From contig JADJJZ010000003.1 of assembly GCA_016706255.1 (NCBI GenBank), positions 716,501 to 780,500 on the forward strand: 64,000 nucleotides of DNA, read 5' to 3'. Position 1 is the first letter of the stretch; each line of letters opens with the position of its first letter. Shown here piece after piece: positions 44,950 to 53,640 of this stretch. The translations under genes and the position numbers were made by a program. Origin of the DNA: Bacteroidota bacterium. Lineage in GTDB: Bacteria > Bacteroidota > Bacteroidia > Chitinophagales > BACL12. The notes below the pieces were generated by a model. That model did no database searches and was not told where the DNA came from. It saw nothing but the letters and a program-made list of their open reading frames with translations.

Positions 44950-45810
44950 ATGAAGTTGCTTAAAAAAATCATTTTACCGGTGCTCATTTGTGTTACTACA
45001 ATAGTAAGCGGACAACAAAAATTGGGCTTAAATGCACAACGCACTTATGATGTAACACCTGCAGATTACGGTCTGGTTTTCGATACCTTACGTATTTCTA
45101 CCGACGATGGTGCAAGCCTTTTTGGATGGCATTTATATCCCGGTGAAAAAAATGATAAATCCTCAAAAAAATCAGTAATTATTAGTCACGACGGTAACAT
45201 GAATATGGCAAACAGCCTCGAACAGGCAGGTAAATTCCTGGGTTTAGGCTATCATGTTTTTATGTATGATTACCGCGGTTTCGGAAAAAGCTCAGATTTT
45301 AATGTGAGCCCGAAATTTTACATCTATCAGCAATTTGCTACCGATTTAACTGCAGTTATTGAATATGTAAAAAAATATCACGCGTTATTTTCTATCGATT
45401 TATATGGCTACGGCATTGGTGGTGGTTTATCTTTAGGTGTTGGTGCAAATAATTTAAAAGTGCACAACGTAATTGCAGATAACCCTTATACCACTTTCGA
45501 AACAGTTCAAAATCGTTACGAACAAAAATCAGGCACCAGAATTATGATGCCAATCGGTTACAACGTAACATTATTGGAACCTAAAATGGCTTTAATCGAC
45601 AAAGGTGATCACCTCCGCGGCATTTTGTTAATTATTGGCGAACAGGGCAATATCATGACCCAGGCTGATATGCTCGAATTACAGGCTATGAAGAAAAAAG
45701 TTACTACCATCTACACCGTTAAAGGCGTAGATAACGACAAAAACTTCAGCAGCAACCGCGATGAATACTTCAAACAAATAAAAGCCTTCTACGAAAAAGT
45801 AGGCGAATAA
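44950..45810 (+). CDS. Alpha/beta-hydrolase-fold protein without nucleophile Ser
   Basis: A 286-residue exported protein (signal MKLLKKIILPVLICVTTIVSGQ). The fold is clear from VFMYDYRGFGKSSDF and SIDLYGYGIGGGLSLG. The nucleophile elbow reads GYGIGG where hydrolases have GxSxG, so the Ser is Gly, and no catalytic His motif is seen near the C-terminus. It is probably not an active hydrolase; a binding or structural role is possible. No operon partner is seen. Confidence 0.78.
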   Translation: MKLLKKIILPVLICVTTIVSGQQKLGLNAQRTYDVTPADYGLVFDTLRISTDDGASLFGWHLYPGEKNDKSSKKSVIISHDGNMNMANSLEQAGKFLGLGYHVFMYDYRGFGKSSDFNVSPKFYIYQQFATDLTAVIEYVKKYHALFSIDLYGYGIGGGLSLGVGANNLKVHNVIADNPYTTFETVQNRYEQKSGTRIMMPIGYNVTLLEPKMALIDKGDHLRGILLIIGEQGNIMTQADMLELQAMKKKVTTIYTVKGVDNDKNFSSNRDEYFKQIKAFYEKVGE

Positions 45811-45829
45811 TATTACACTACTTATACCG

Positions 45830-45853
45830 GTCCCCTGAGCCTGCTCAGGGGAC
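45830..45853. repeat. Perfect inverted repeat, 11-bp arms
   Basis: GTCCCCTGAGC, two bases, GCTCAGGGGAC. It lies after the hydrolase-fold gene and lacks a T tract. It may act as a weak terminator or be an intergenic repeat. Confidence 0.7.
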
Positions 45854-46022
45854 TTCGTATGTACACTACCCGCGACAGCAAAGAATCTTAATCCCAACTC
45901 ATAAATCCATCATGTGCACCACCAATGGTTGCATCCCCAGACCAACCATACCTCGCGAAGACGAAAGTCCTTGGCAGACCACCTCATCCTTTGGACTACA
46001 CATTCCCTCCAAGAAAGTACTA

Positions 46023-46030
46023 TATCTTTG
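46023..46030 (+). promoter_or_regulatory. -7 element, TATCTTTG
   Basis: TAnnTTTG match, 18 bases before the phosphohexomutase ATG at 46049. It also argues against the longer reading frame that opens at 45914. Confidence 0.6.
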
Positions 46031-46048
46031 CCGTCCAAATCTATTAGC

Positions 46049-47449
46049 ATGATCAACATCAAATTCGGAACCGACGGCTGGAGAGCCATTATTGCGCAGG
46101 AATTTACAACTGATAACGTAGCTCGTGTTGCTAAAGCAACTGCTGATTGGATCAATCAGATTTCCGATAAACCGGCTGTGGTAATTGGTCACGACTGTCG
46201 CTTTGCCGGCGAATTATTTGCAGAGGTTACTGCTAAGGTTTGTTGCGAACAGGGACTCACCGTTTATATCGCAAAAGGATTTGTTTCCACGCCAATGGTG
46301 AGCTATGGTGCATTTGTTTTGAAAACAGCTGCCGGTGTTGTTATTACAGCATCACATAATCCGCCTGCTTACAATGGATTTAAATTAAAAAGTGGTTATG
46401 GCGGACCAACAATTCCGGAAGATATTGCTTTAGTGGAAAGTATGATTCCTGAAACACACGCAATTCCAACAACATCGTTAAAAGAATACGAAGCGCAAGG
46501 TAAATTACATTGGGTTGATTTAGAACAAATGTATTTTGATCATGTGACAAAAAGTTTTGATTTACCTGCAATAAATAATTCAGGTATTCGCCTTGGTTAC
46601 GATGCCATGTATGGCGCCGGTCAGCGTGTTGCACAGCGTATACTAACAAATATGAGTGTGTTACATTGCGATGATAACCCGGGATTTAAAGGTCAGGCAC
46701 CTGAACCGATTCACCGCAATTTATTAGAGCTAAGTAATTTAATTAAAAATGATCCATCACTGCAATGTGGTTTAGCAAACGATGGTGATGCTGATAGAAT
46801 TGGCATGTATGATGGTGAAGGTAATTTTGTTGATTCACATCATATTATTTTATTATTAATTCATTATTTACATAAATACAAAGGTTACACCGGTAAAGTA
46901 GTAATTGCATTCAGCGTAAGTGAAAAAGTTAAACGTTTGTGCGAACACTACAATCTTGATTATGAAGTAACCAAAATCGGATTTAAATATATCTGCGGAA
47001 AAATGGTTGTGGAAGATGTTTTATTGGGTGGAGAGGAGAGTGGTGGTATTGCTGTAAAAGGCCACGTACCTGAACGCGACGGCATTTGGTGCGGATTATT
47101 ATTACTCGAATTTATGGCTAAAACCGAAAAAACACTGATACAATTAATTGAAGAGGTGTATGCAATAACCGGTAGTTTCTTCTTCGACAGAAACGATTTA
47201 CATTTAACCGAAGCATTAAAAACTACAATTATCGATAATTGTAAAAATAATAAATACAGCAGTTTCGGAAATTATACTGTTCAAAAAATGGAAGATGTTG
47301 ACGGATTTAAATTCCATTTAAATGATACCAGTTGGGTTATGATTCGTGCAAGCGGAACGGAACCATTATTACGTGTTTATGCCGAATCACCGAATCAAAC
47401 CGAAACGGAAAATATTCTGGCTACCGTTAAAAAAGTATTATTAGGATAA
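46049..47449 (+). CDS. Alpha-D-phosphohexomutase (phosphoglucomutase/phosphomannomutase)
   Basis: A 466-residue cytoplasmic enzyme that moves phosphate between C1 and C6 of hexoses. KFGTDGWRAIIAQEF is the N-terminus, and the phosphoserine loop is VITASHNPPAYNGFK. The Mg loop is NDGDADRIGMYD, the sugar-binding loop GGEESGGIAVKGH, and the phosphate-binding end RASGTEPLLRVY. All four domains are complete. Whether glucose, mannose or glucosamine is the substrate cannot be decided. The start follows the promoter position and the family N-terminus. Confidence 0.93.
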   Translation: MINIKFGTDGWRAIIAQEFTTDNVARVAKATADWINQISDKPAVVIGHDCRFAGELFAEVTAKVCCEQGLTVYIAKGFVSTPMVSYGAFVLKTAAGVVITASHNPPAYNGFKLKSGYGGPTIPEDIALVESMIPETHAIPTTSLKEYEAQGKLHWVDLEQMYFDHVTKSFDLPAINNSGIRLGYDAMYGAGQRVAQRILTNMSVLHCDDNPGFKGQAPEPIHRNLLELSNLIKNDPSLQCGLANDGDADRIGMYDGEGNFVDSHHIILLLIHYLHKYKGYTGKVVIAFSVSEKVKRLCEHYNLDYEVTKIGFKYICGKMVVEDVLLGGEESGGIAVKGHVPERDGIWCGLLLLEFMAKTEKTLIQLIEEVYAITGSFFFDRNDLHLTEALKTTIIDNCKNNKYSSFGNYTVQKMEDVDGFKFHLNDTSWVMIRASGTEPLLRVYAESPNQTETENILATVKKVLLG

Positions 47450-47491
47450 AATTTGCGAAAACGATAAATTATTTCTGCCCCCAAAAATACC

Positions 47492-48535
47492 ATGTTGCGT
47501 AAACAAAAAAGTAATTCAATAAAATCAAATTTCCGTATTTTTTTATTGGGGGGATTATTATGTATCGCAAGTATTAAAAATAGTGCATTACATGCGCAAA
47601 CTGCAGCCGACAGCACATTTAGCCTAAAGGAATTCGTAACTCCGGCGGATACATTTTCCGGTAAACGATTGGGATTAATTCTGGGAACAGAAACGGTATT
47701 ATATACCGGAGCAACAATTGCATTATATCAATACTGGTATAAAGATTATCCTTTATCTGATTTTCATTTATTTAATGATAATGGTGAATGGTTACAGTAC
47801 GATAAAATGGGCCATTTTTATACTACCTATTTTGAAACAAATATTACCACCGGTTTTTATAAATGGACCGGCATGGAAGAAAATAAAGCTTATCTGGCCG
47901 GCGCATTAACATCATCGGTATTACAATTAACCATCGAAGTATTTGACGGGTTTTCAGATAAATGGGGATTTTCCATCGGCGATTTTACAGCAAATACTTT
48001 GGGTGCATCTTTAAGTGCTGGACAAAATTTTTTGTGGGATGAACAACGTATTAAAGTAAAATTTTCATCGCATTATGAAGATTATTCCGGCTATGATCAA
48101 ACTGTTCAGGATCGTGCTGCAAATTTATTCGGCACAACAGGCCCTGAAAAAGTATTAAAAGATTACAACGGACAAACCACATGGCTCAGCGTAAATCCAT
48201 CCATGTTTATGCGTGAAGATACCCGTTTCCCAAAATGGTTAATGGTATCAGCAGGTTACAGTGTTGCAGGTTTATTAGGTGGTTACGAAAATCAGTGGTG
48301 CACCGACCCGCTCATGCGCCCCGAAGATTGTCCGCCCGAAGATTTAATTGATTACAGCAATATCGACCGTTATCGTCAATATTATTTATCGCTTGATGTT
48401 GACCTCACACAAATTCCAACTAACTCTCCCTATTTAAAAATGTTATTCGAAGTGCTCAACATTGTGAAGTTTCCGGCGCCGGCGCTTGAGTTTAATCAAA
48501 ATCATGGGGTGAAGTTTAAGCCACTCTATTTTTAA
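47492..48535 (+). CDS. DUF2279 domain protein
   Basis: A 347-residue exported protein. An N-terminal hydrophobic segment (IFLLGGLLCIASI) may be a signal peptide, as LHAQ follows. The DUF2279 part has LQYDKMGHFYTTYFETN, LAGALTSSVLQLTIEVFDGFSDKWGFS in short (EVFDGFSDKWGFSIGDF) and NTLGASLSAGQN. It resembles YfiM-type lipoproteins; role unknown, probably envelope. It follows the mutase by 42 bases. Confidence 0.85.
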   Translation: MLRKQKSNSIKSNFRIFLLGGLLCIASIKNSALHAQTAADSTFSLKEFVTPADTFSGKRLGLILGTETVLYTGATIALYQYWYKDYPLSDFHLFNDNGEWLQYDKMGHFYTTYFETNITTGFYKWTGMEENKAYLAGALTSSVLQLTIEVFDGFSDKWGFSIGDFTANTLGASLSAGQNFLWDEQRIKVKFSSHYEDYSGYDQTVQDRAANLFGTTGPEKVLKDYNGQTTWLSVNPSMFMREDTRFPKWLMVSAGYSVAGLLGGYENQWCTDPLMRPEDCPPEDLIDYSNIDRYRQYYLSLDVDLTQIPTNSPYLKMLFEVLNIVKFPAPALEFNQNHGVKFKPLYF

Positions 48536-48567
48536 TTAGCAAATTAGCTGATTAGCAAATTAGCTAA
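48536..48567. repeat. Tandem 16-bp repeat, TTAGCAAATTAGCTRA x2
   Basis: TTAGCAAATTAGCTGA followed directly by TTAGCAAATTAGCTAA, right after the DUF2279 stop. Each unit is itself near-palindromic. Confidence 0.8.
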
Positions 48568-48729
48568 TGGGGGTTACTGCTAAATCTCACAATCCGTTTT
48601 CAAATTTGCATTTCTTTTTAATTGCTTAGCGCAATTAAACCTCCATATGAATCTGTTTTTATCCGTTAAAACCTTTAATCAATTTTTCTTTTAAAAAATC
48701 AGTTTAAATCAGCCCAATCAGCGCCCCGT

Positions 48730-49383
48730 TCACGGGGTCCGCGTTCCCACTTGCATGTAGTGATCAAAAAAGAATTCATGCTTCAGCTTGTCCGTTTTTA
48801 ACATTGCAAATCCTCTGTCAGTTAAAAATCGTTCATATTCTTTTAAATCATATTGATGTGGGTGTAAAATATCACCGGGAATTGTTCTGAATAGATGTTT
48901 GAAAAAATTATGATTATGTGCATCAATTGTAACCACTAATTTACCGCCCGGTTTTACCATTTTTGCCAATAAATCATAACTGAAATTAATATCAGCAACA
49001 TGGTTAATTGCATTCATACAATAAATAATATCGTATTGTTTATTGGCAACATATTTTTCAAGTGGTAAACTATAAAAGGTAGTATACGGATAATTGCTGC
49101 GTTTAAAATGTGGAAGATTTTTTTCATATTCATCTACCAAAGGGTCAACCGCATCTACATTACATTGTGCTAAATTCATAAAAATACCTGCAGGTCCGCA
49201 ACCGGCGTCTAATACATCCATTCCGGGTTTTGGGGGACAAACAGGTTCGATCAAATCGAGTAGTTTTTGCCAATATGCCCGTTTCCAGACATGGTAATTA
49301 TCGACATCTTTGCCCTTAAGATAGTTTTCCCACCATTTTAATTCAGCCTTTTGAGCCAGACTCCACTTTATCGTTTTTTTCAT
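48730..49383 (-). CDS. Class I SAM-dependent methyltransferase
   Basis: A 217-residue cytoplasmic methyltransferase. Motif I is DVLDAGCGPAGIFMNLAQ, the acidic motif II VDAVDPLVDEYE, motif III YDIIYCMNAINHV and GGKLVVTIDAH. The conserved N-terminal KAELKWWENYLKGKD and RAYWQKLLDLIEP are of a small Bacteroidota group. The substrate is unknown. The ATG before KKTIKWSLA is chosen since the frame upstream overlaps the divergent gene and its promoter. Confidence 0.85.
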   Translation of the reverse strand: MKKTIKWSLAQKAELKWWENYLKGKDVDNYHVWKRAYWQKLLDLIEPVCPPKPGMDVLDAGCGPAGIFMNLAQCNVDAVDPLVDEYEKNLPHFKRSNYPYTTFYSLPLEKYVANKQYDIIYCMNAINHVADINFSYDLLAKMVKPGGKLVVTIDAHNHNFFKHLFRTIPGDILHPHQYDLKEYERFLTDRGFAMLKTDKLKHEFFFDHYMQVGTRTP

Positions 49384-49386
49384 TCG

Positions 49387-49394
49387 TAACTTTG
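49387..49394 (+). promoter_or_regulatory. -7 element, TAACTTTG
   Basis: TAnnTTTG match, 29 bases before the ATG at 49424. Confidence 0.5.
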
Positions 49395-49423
49395 TAAGCT
49401 TAAGGCGTAAAATTACACAAACA

Positions 49424-50395
49424 ATGAAAATACCTGTTGGAACAGCGGTGGTAATTCTCGAAAGCGGGGAAACAGGCATAATTGCATATTATGATGGCAA
49501 TACGGCATTCATTGATGTGGATGGCGATACTGTGCAGGCCCATGCTAAAGATATTGAGCCGGTTGCCAGTTTCGGAAAAGCACCTGTCAAACAAATAAAT
49601 ACCGATACACCAAAAAAATTCGACAGTATTGAAGAAGGTTTGCTCATTCAATTTGCAGCTGTCAGAAATATGGCCGGCGAACTTACGCGATTCGATTTGT
49701 CGTTAGTAAACAATACTCCATCCAATATATTATTTGAATATCAGTTTCATGTTTTTGGCGCATCACCAATTACCATAAGAAAAGAGCTGAATAGTGCAGC
49801 AACAATTAAACTGCATGAATTTAAAAGAGACCAGTTAAATGATGCCCCCATGTTTGTAGTTAATTGCTGGTTAAAAACAGAAACGGGTGGAACCAAACCT
49901 TCCGTAACAAAAGAAATAAAATTAAAAGCAAAACAATATTTTGCAAAAATTGATAGTCCGGAATTTAAGCAGCAGGATAAATTTGTTTTAGAAGTAGCAA
50001 AAGAAATTGAACCCAAAGTAAAAAAGGTACCCATTGTTGAAGTAGAAAAAGATGATTTCTTTTTTGAAAAGAAAAAAATTCCGGCTCAACACGAATTAAT
50101 TGTTAAAGCAGAAATGCCGGATTTTATCGATTTACACGCTGAAAACTTTTTATCAGGCTATCAACAAATGGAAGCAAACGATATTTTATTTCGACAAATT
50201 AGCCACTTCAAAAACTTCTTAGAAAAAGCCATTCGATATAATCTCCATAAAATTTATGTTGTGCATGGTATCGGTAAAGGGGTATTAAAAACAGAAATTG
50301 AAAAGGTGTTAAAAAAATATCCTGAAGTAAGTTCTTATAATAATGATTTCCATGCCCGATTCGGCTTTGGTGCTACAGAAATATTTTTGGATTAA
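49424..50395 (+). CDS. DUF2027 / Smr domain protein
   Basis: A 323-residue cytoplasmic protein. The N-terminus (VGTAVVILESGETGIIAYY) is a small beta barrel, the middle (~70-170) is DUF2027, and a charged linker leads to the C-terminal Smr domain: FIDLHAENFLSG, IYVVHGIGKGVLKTEIEKVL with the HGxGxGxL motif. Smr domains nick or bind DNA or RNA; recent work on relatives links them to rescue of collided ribosomes. The role here is inference. rnpB follows 90 bases later. Confidence 0.9.
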   Translation: MKIPVGTAVVILESGETGIIAYYDGNTAFIDVDGDTVQAHAKDIEPVASFGKAPVKQINTDTPKKFDSIEEGLLIQFAAVRNMAGELTRFDLSLVNNTPSNILFEYQFHVFGASPITIRKELNSAATIKLHEFKRDQLNDAPMFVVNCWLKTETGGTKPSVTKEIKLKAKQYFAKIDSPEFKQQDKFVLEVAKEIEPKVKKVPIVEVEKDDFFFEKKKIPAQHELIVKAEMPDFIDLHAENFLSGYQQMEANDILFRQISHFKNFLEKAIRYNLHKIYVVHGIGKGVLKTEIEKVLKKYPEVSSYNNDFHARFGFGATEIFLD

Positions 50396-50485
50396 AATTT
50401 GCTGTAATTTCGTGTTAATTCTAAAAAACACATGCTGTTTTTTGAATAAATTAAGTCGAATAACAATAAAAACGTTCTTTAAAGA

Positions 50486-50870
50486 AATTCCTGTAAGCCG
50501 TTCTATCGCTTCGCAGTAATGCGGAGAGGAAAGTCCGGATAACACAGAGCACCGCAACACCTAACCGGTGTGTATCCGCTCAGGCGGGTAACGGAACAGT
50601 GCCACAGAAAATAACAACCCCAAAGTAGATGTCACTGCGTGGCATCACTTCGGGGCTAAGGTGAAAACGTGAGGTAAGAGCTCACGGGTATTTATGGTAA
50701 CATGAGTATCGGGTAAACCCTGCGGGTTACAATGTCAAATATGCCGGAGTAAAAGAAAAGCGGCTCGTTTTAATCTTCGGCGGGTAGACAGCAAGAACCT
50801 GGTGGTGACGTCAGGTCCAGATAAATGATAGAAACTCAAACAGAATCCGGCTTATGAGTTTACAGGGATT
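50486..50870 (+). ncRNA. rnpB: RNase P RNA, bacterial type A
   Basis: About 385 bases. The conserved core is plain: GAGGAAAGTCCGG near the 5' end, ACAGTGCCACAGAAAATAA, a GGTAAGAGCTCACG segment, and AGATAAATGATAGA with CAGAATCCGGCTTA near the 3' end. The P1 stem pairs AATTCCTGTAA (50486-50496) with TTACAGGGATT (50860-50870), with one G-U pair, which fixes both ends. Seven Ts follow and may end transcription. It is the catalytic RNA that trims tRNA 5' ends. Confidence 0.96.
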
Positions 50871-50892
50871 TTTTTAATGAACGTACAATAAT

Positions 50893-51117
50893 ATGCAAAT
50901 CGGTAACCAAATATTAATTTGCCCTTATTGTGGTCAGCCTACAAAAGTTGTTTGGGTGCATGGGCACGGACAATGTATGATTTGCAAAACAAATTTTGAT
51001 GAATGTTGCAGAGGTGAAACTACTGATGAAACATTTAATCAAAAAGAAGAAACCGAATCAGAAAAAGAAAAAAATAAAACGAATAACAACACCACTACAC
51101 AAAATGAAAACAATTAA
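50893..51117 (+). CDS. Small zinc-ribbon protein
   Basis: A 74-residue protein. CPYCGQPTKVVWVHGHGQCMIC is shown here by its key pairs CPYC and CMIC, a likely four-Cys zinc ribbon, followed by NFDECCRG. The tail (~45-74) is Glu/Lys/Asn/Thr-rich and disordered. It starts 22 bases after rnpB and its last codons overlap the likely start of the MORN-repeat gene. Function unknown. Confidence 0.72.
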   Translation: MQIGNQILICPYCGQPTKVVWVHGHGQCMICKTNFDECCRGETTDETFNQKEETESEKEKNKTNNNTTTQNENN

Positions 51118-51912
51118 ACCCGCCATTACTTTTTATTATTAATTATTTCAGGTGCGCTATTTGCACAAAACCCGGTTACATTTATTCCGCCTGATCCTGC
51201 AAAAGGTGGACCAGCAGCGGCGCCGGTAAAAACAGATACCATAATCACCGTTCTTGATGCAGCAAAAAATTATCGCAGAGTGGTGGTATTACAAAATGAT
51301 ATTATGGTGCAGGATGGTTGCTGGATTGGAAAAAATAAAACAGGAAAATGGTATAATTATTCACCTACCGGATTACTCATCAATTTAGCTGAATATGATA
51401 ACGGTGTTAAATCCGGTATATACATGGAATTCGATAAAGGTGGTGCATTAGTTGTTCAGGAGGCATATAAAAATGATAAATTGGATGGCGAACAAAAAAA
51501 ATATGCTTTTGGTCCCGGTGGCAGAATTTTAAAAAGCAGTTATTCCTATACAAATGGAAATTATAACGGCACCTGTACCGAATATGCAGATAATGGATTA
51601 ATCCGCTCTCAAATTCAATATAAAGACGGTAAAAAACATGGTATCACGAAGTGGTATTATACCAATGGAAAAATAGCCATGATGCAAACCTACAGCAATG
51701 ATATGCTCAACGGCCCGCAAAAAGTTTATAATCAGCAGGGAGGCGTTAGCAGCGAAGGAGATTATGCCCAAAATATGAAATCCGGCATCTGGAGCGAGTT
51801 TTATGATAACGGTAAACTGAAATCGCAAGGCGCTTATAAGGCAGATGTTAAAACCGGTATCTGGAAATATTATGATGAAAATGGTACTGTAATAAAGACA
51901 GAAACTTTCTGA
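51104..51912 (+). CDS. MORN-repeat (YwqK-like) exported protein, frameshifted
   Basis: The repeat part is an open frame of 210 residues from 51280, with about eight YwqK/MORN-like units (GKWYNYSPTG, GTCTEYADNGL, HGITKWYYTNGKIA, GIWSEFYDNGKLKSQG, GIWKYYDENG). Its frame runs open upstream to 51118 without an ATG, coding FLLLIISGALFAQ, half of a signal peptide. The other half, MKTIKPAIT, starts at ATG 51104 one frame away. One more T in the five-T run at 51130-51134 joins them. So the real gene likely starts at 51104. Role unknown; such proteins are often near the envelope. Confidence 0.75.
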
Positions 51913-52081
51913 AAAAAACTACAAAATTTATTTTCTCTGTCCAATAAATTATATTTACCTTCGTTTAGTTTTGTGTACGAACACTGTACACTAACTTAAA
52001 CTTTTTAACAATTAAATTAATTCAACAGCATGCAGGTTTCACGCGCTTTGCAGGCTGTAAGTGAACACTTAAACGAACAGA

Positions 52082-53437
52082 ATGGCTAACATTTTATTAA
52101 TTGATGACGAAAAAAGCATCAGAAAAACCCTCAAGGAAATACTTGAATATGAGGGTTATGTAGTAGACGAGGCCGGCGATGGTGCCGAAGGCCTTCGTAT
52201 GATTCAGGAAGGTGATTATGATATCGCCCTTTGTGATATTAAAATGCCAAAAATGGATGGCATGGAAGTGCTCGAAAAAGCACAAATCAGCAATCCTGAT
52301 GTGCCTTTTATCATGATTTCCGGTCACGGCACTTTAGAAACTGCTGTTGAAGCGGTAAAAAAAGGCGCTTTTGATTATGTGGCAAAACCACCTGATTTAA
52401 ATCGACTTCTCATTACCATTCGCAATGCGCTCGATAAATCGAATTTAATTACTGAAACAAAAGTATTAAAGCGCAAGGTTACCAAAACCCGCGAAATAAT
52501 TGGCGATTCACCGGCTATTCAAAAAATAAAAGAAACTATTGAACGTGTTGCCCCAACCGATGCCCGCGTATTAATTACCGGCGATAACGGAACAGGTAAA
52601 GAACTGGTTGCGCGTTGGATTCACGAAAAAAGTAATCGTGCAAATGGCCCTTTAATTGAAGTAAACTGCGCTGCAATTCCAAGCGAATTAATTGAAAGCG
52701 AATTATTCGGTCACGAAAAAGGGGCATTCACCTCTGCCATCAAACAACGTATCGGAAAATTTGAATCTGCTAATGGCGGAACATTGTTTTTAGACGAAAT
52801 TGGCGACATGAGCCAAAGTGCACAGGCAAAGGTATTACGTGCATTACAGGAAAATAAAATCACCCGCGTTGGTGGCGATAAAGAAATTCCGGTTGATGTT
52901 CGTGTTGTTGCTGCAACCAATAAAGATTTAATTAAAGAAGTGGAAAATAATACTTTCCGCCTCGATTTATATCACCGCTTGAGTGTAATCCTCATTCATG
53001 TTCCTTCGCTTAACGACAGAACTGATGATATCCCATTATTATCAGAACGTTTTGTAAAAGAAATTTGTGAAGATTATGGTGTGCCGAAAAAAGTAATTAC
53101 ACCAAAAGCCATGATGGAAATTATGAATATCAACTTCACCGGAAATATCCGTGAGTTGCGTAACGTAATTGAACGTCTGGTAATTTTAAGCGAACAAAAA
53201 ATTACGGAAGAAGATGTAATTAATTATGCGCAATCACCAAAAAGTGGTGGCAGTCCGAAAGATTTATACGAACGTTTCGAAAAATTCCAGGATTTTAAAG
53301 ACCATATCGAAAAAGAATTTATTTTACATCGCTTAAATAAAAATGCCTGGAACGTTTCCAAAACTGCTGAAGAACTCGATATTCAACGCAGTCACCTGTA
53401 TAATAAAATTGAAAAATATAACCTTAAACGCGACTAA
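52082..53437 (+). CDS. Sigma-54-dependent response regulator (NtrC family)
   Basis: A 451-residue regulator. The receiver domain holds the phosphoacceptor Asp in CDIKMPKMDG. The AAA+ domain has Walker A GDNGTGKE, ELFGHEKGAFTSA, and Walker B GGTLFLDEIGD. The C-terminus is a Fis-type HTH (WNVSKTAEELDIQRSHLYNKI). The sigma-54 contact loop reads GAFTSA where GAFTGA is usual. No histidine kinase is adjacent. A tiny membrane protein gene follows two bases after the stop. Confidence 0.94.
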   Translation: MANILLIDDEKSIRKTLKEILEYEGYVVDEAGDGAEGLRMIQEGDYDIALCDIKMPKMDGMEVLEKAQISNPDVPFIMISGHGTLETAVEAVKKGAFDYVAKPPDLNRLLITIRNALDKSNLITETKVLKRKVTKTREIIGDSPAIQKIKETIERVAPTDARVLITGDNGTGKELVARWIHEKSNRANGPLIEVNCAAIPSELIESELFGHEKGAFTSAIKQRIGKFESANGGTLFLDEIGDMSQSAQAKVLRALQENKITRVGGDKEIPVDVRVVAATNKDLIKEVENNTFRLDLYHRLSVILIHVPSLNDRTDDIPLLSERFVKEICEDYGVPKKVITPKAMMEIMNINFTGNIRELRNVIERLVILSEQKITEEDVINYAQSPKSGGSPKDLYERFEKFQDFKDHIEKEFILHRLNKNAWNVSKTAEELDIQRSHLYNKIEKYNLKRD

Positions 53438-53439
53438 TC

Positions 53440-53589
53440 ATGTCAAAAAAACAAGCTGAAAAAAAACAGGCTACTCAGCAGGTAAAAGAAGAATCCGTCG
53501 CTTCAACCGCACTCAATATAGTTATAGGAATAATAATAGTGGCTATTATGGCATTAATTATTATTTGGATGATCCGCGATTTGTTGTAA
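53440..53589 (+). CDS. 49-residue single-helix membrane protein
   Basis: ATG starts two bases after the stop of the response regulator. The product has a basic, Lys/Gln-rich head (MSKKQAEKKQATQQVKEES) and one hydrophobic helix (residues ~23-43) with a short RDLL end. A bidirectional terminator follows, so the two genes form an operon. No family is recognised. It could anchor or sense for the regulator, but this is inference. Confidence 0.65.
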   Translation: MSKKQAEKKQATQQVKEESVASTALNIVIGIIIVAIMALIIIWMIRDLL

Positions 53590-53609
53590 AATAATTATAG
53601 CATTTATTT

Positions 53610-53638
53610 AATCCTGCACTGAAAGGTGCGGGATTTTT
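53610..53638. terminator. Bidirectional terminator
   Basis: AATCCTGCAC and GTGCGGGATT form a stem with one G-T pair, with TTTT after it. It lies between the small membrane protein and RNase Z. Confidence 0.85.
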
Positions 53639-53640
53639 AT

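Noticed and set aside
45914..46048. N-terminal extension of the phosphohexomutase
   Set aside because: The extra 45 residues do not look like a domain and the TATCTTTG promoter lies inside them; the ATG at 46049 gives the family N-terminus.
50309..50560. Minus-strand open frame overlapping the start of the RNase P RNA
   Set aside because: It lies over a confident structural RNA and the end of the Smr gene, and has no recognisable protein pattern.
51125..51140. Programmed frameshift in the MORN-repeat gene
   Set aside because: No slippery heptamer, stop context or stimulatory hairpin was seen, and nearby genes show similar one-base errors.
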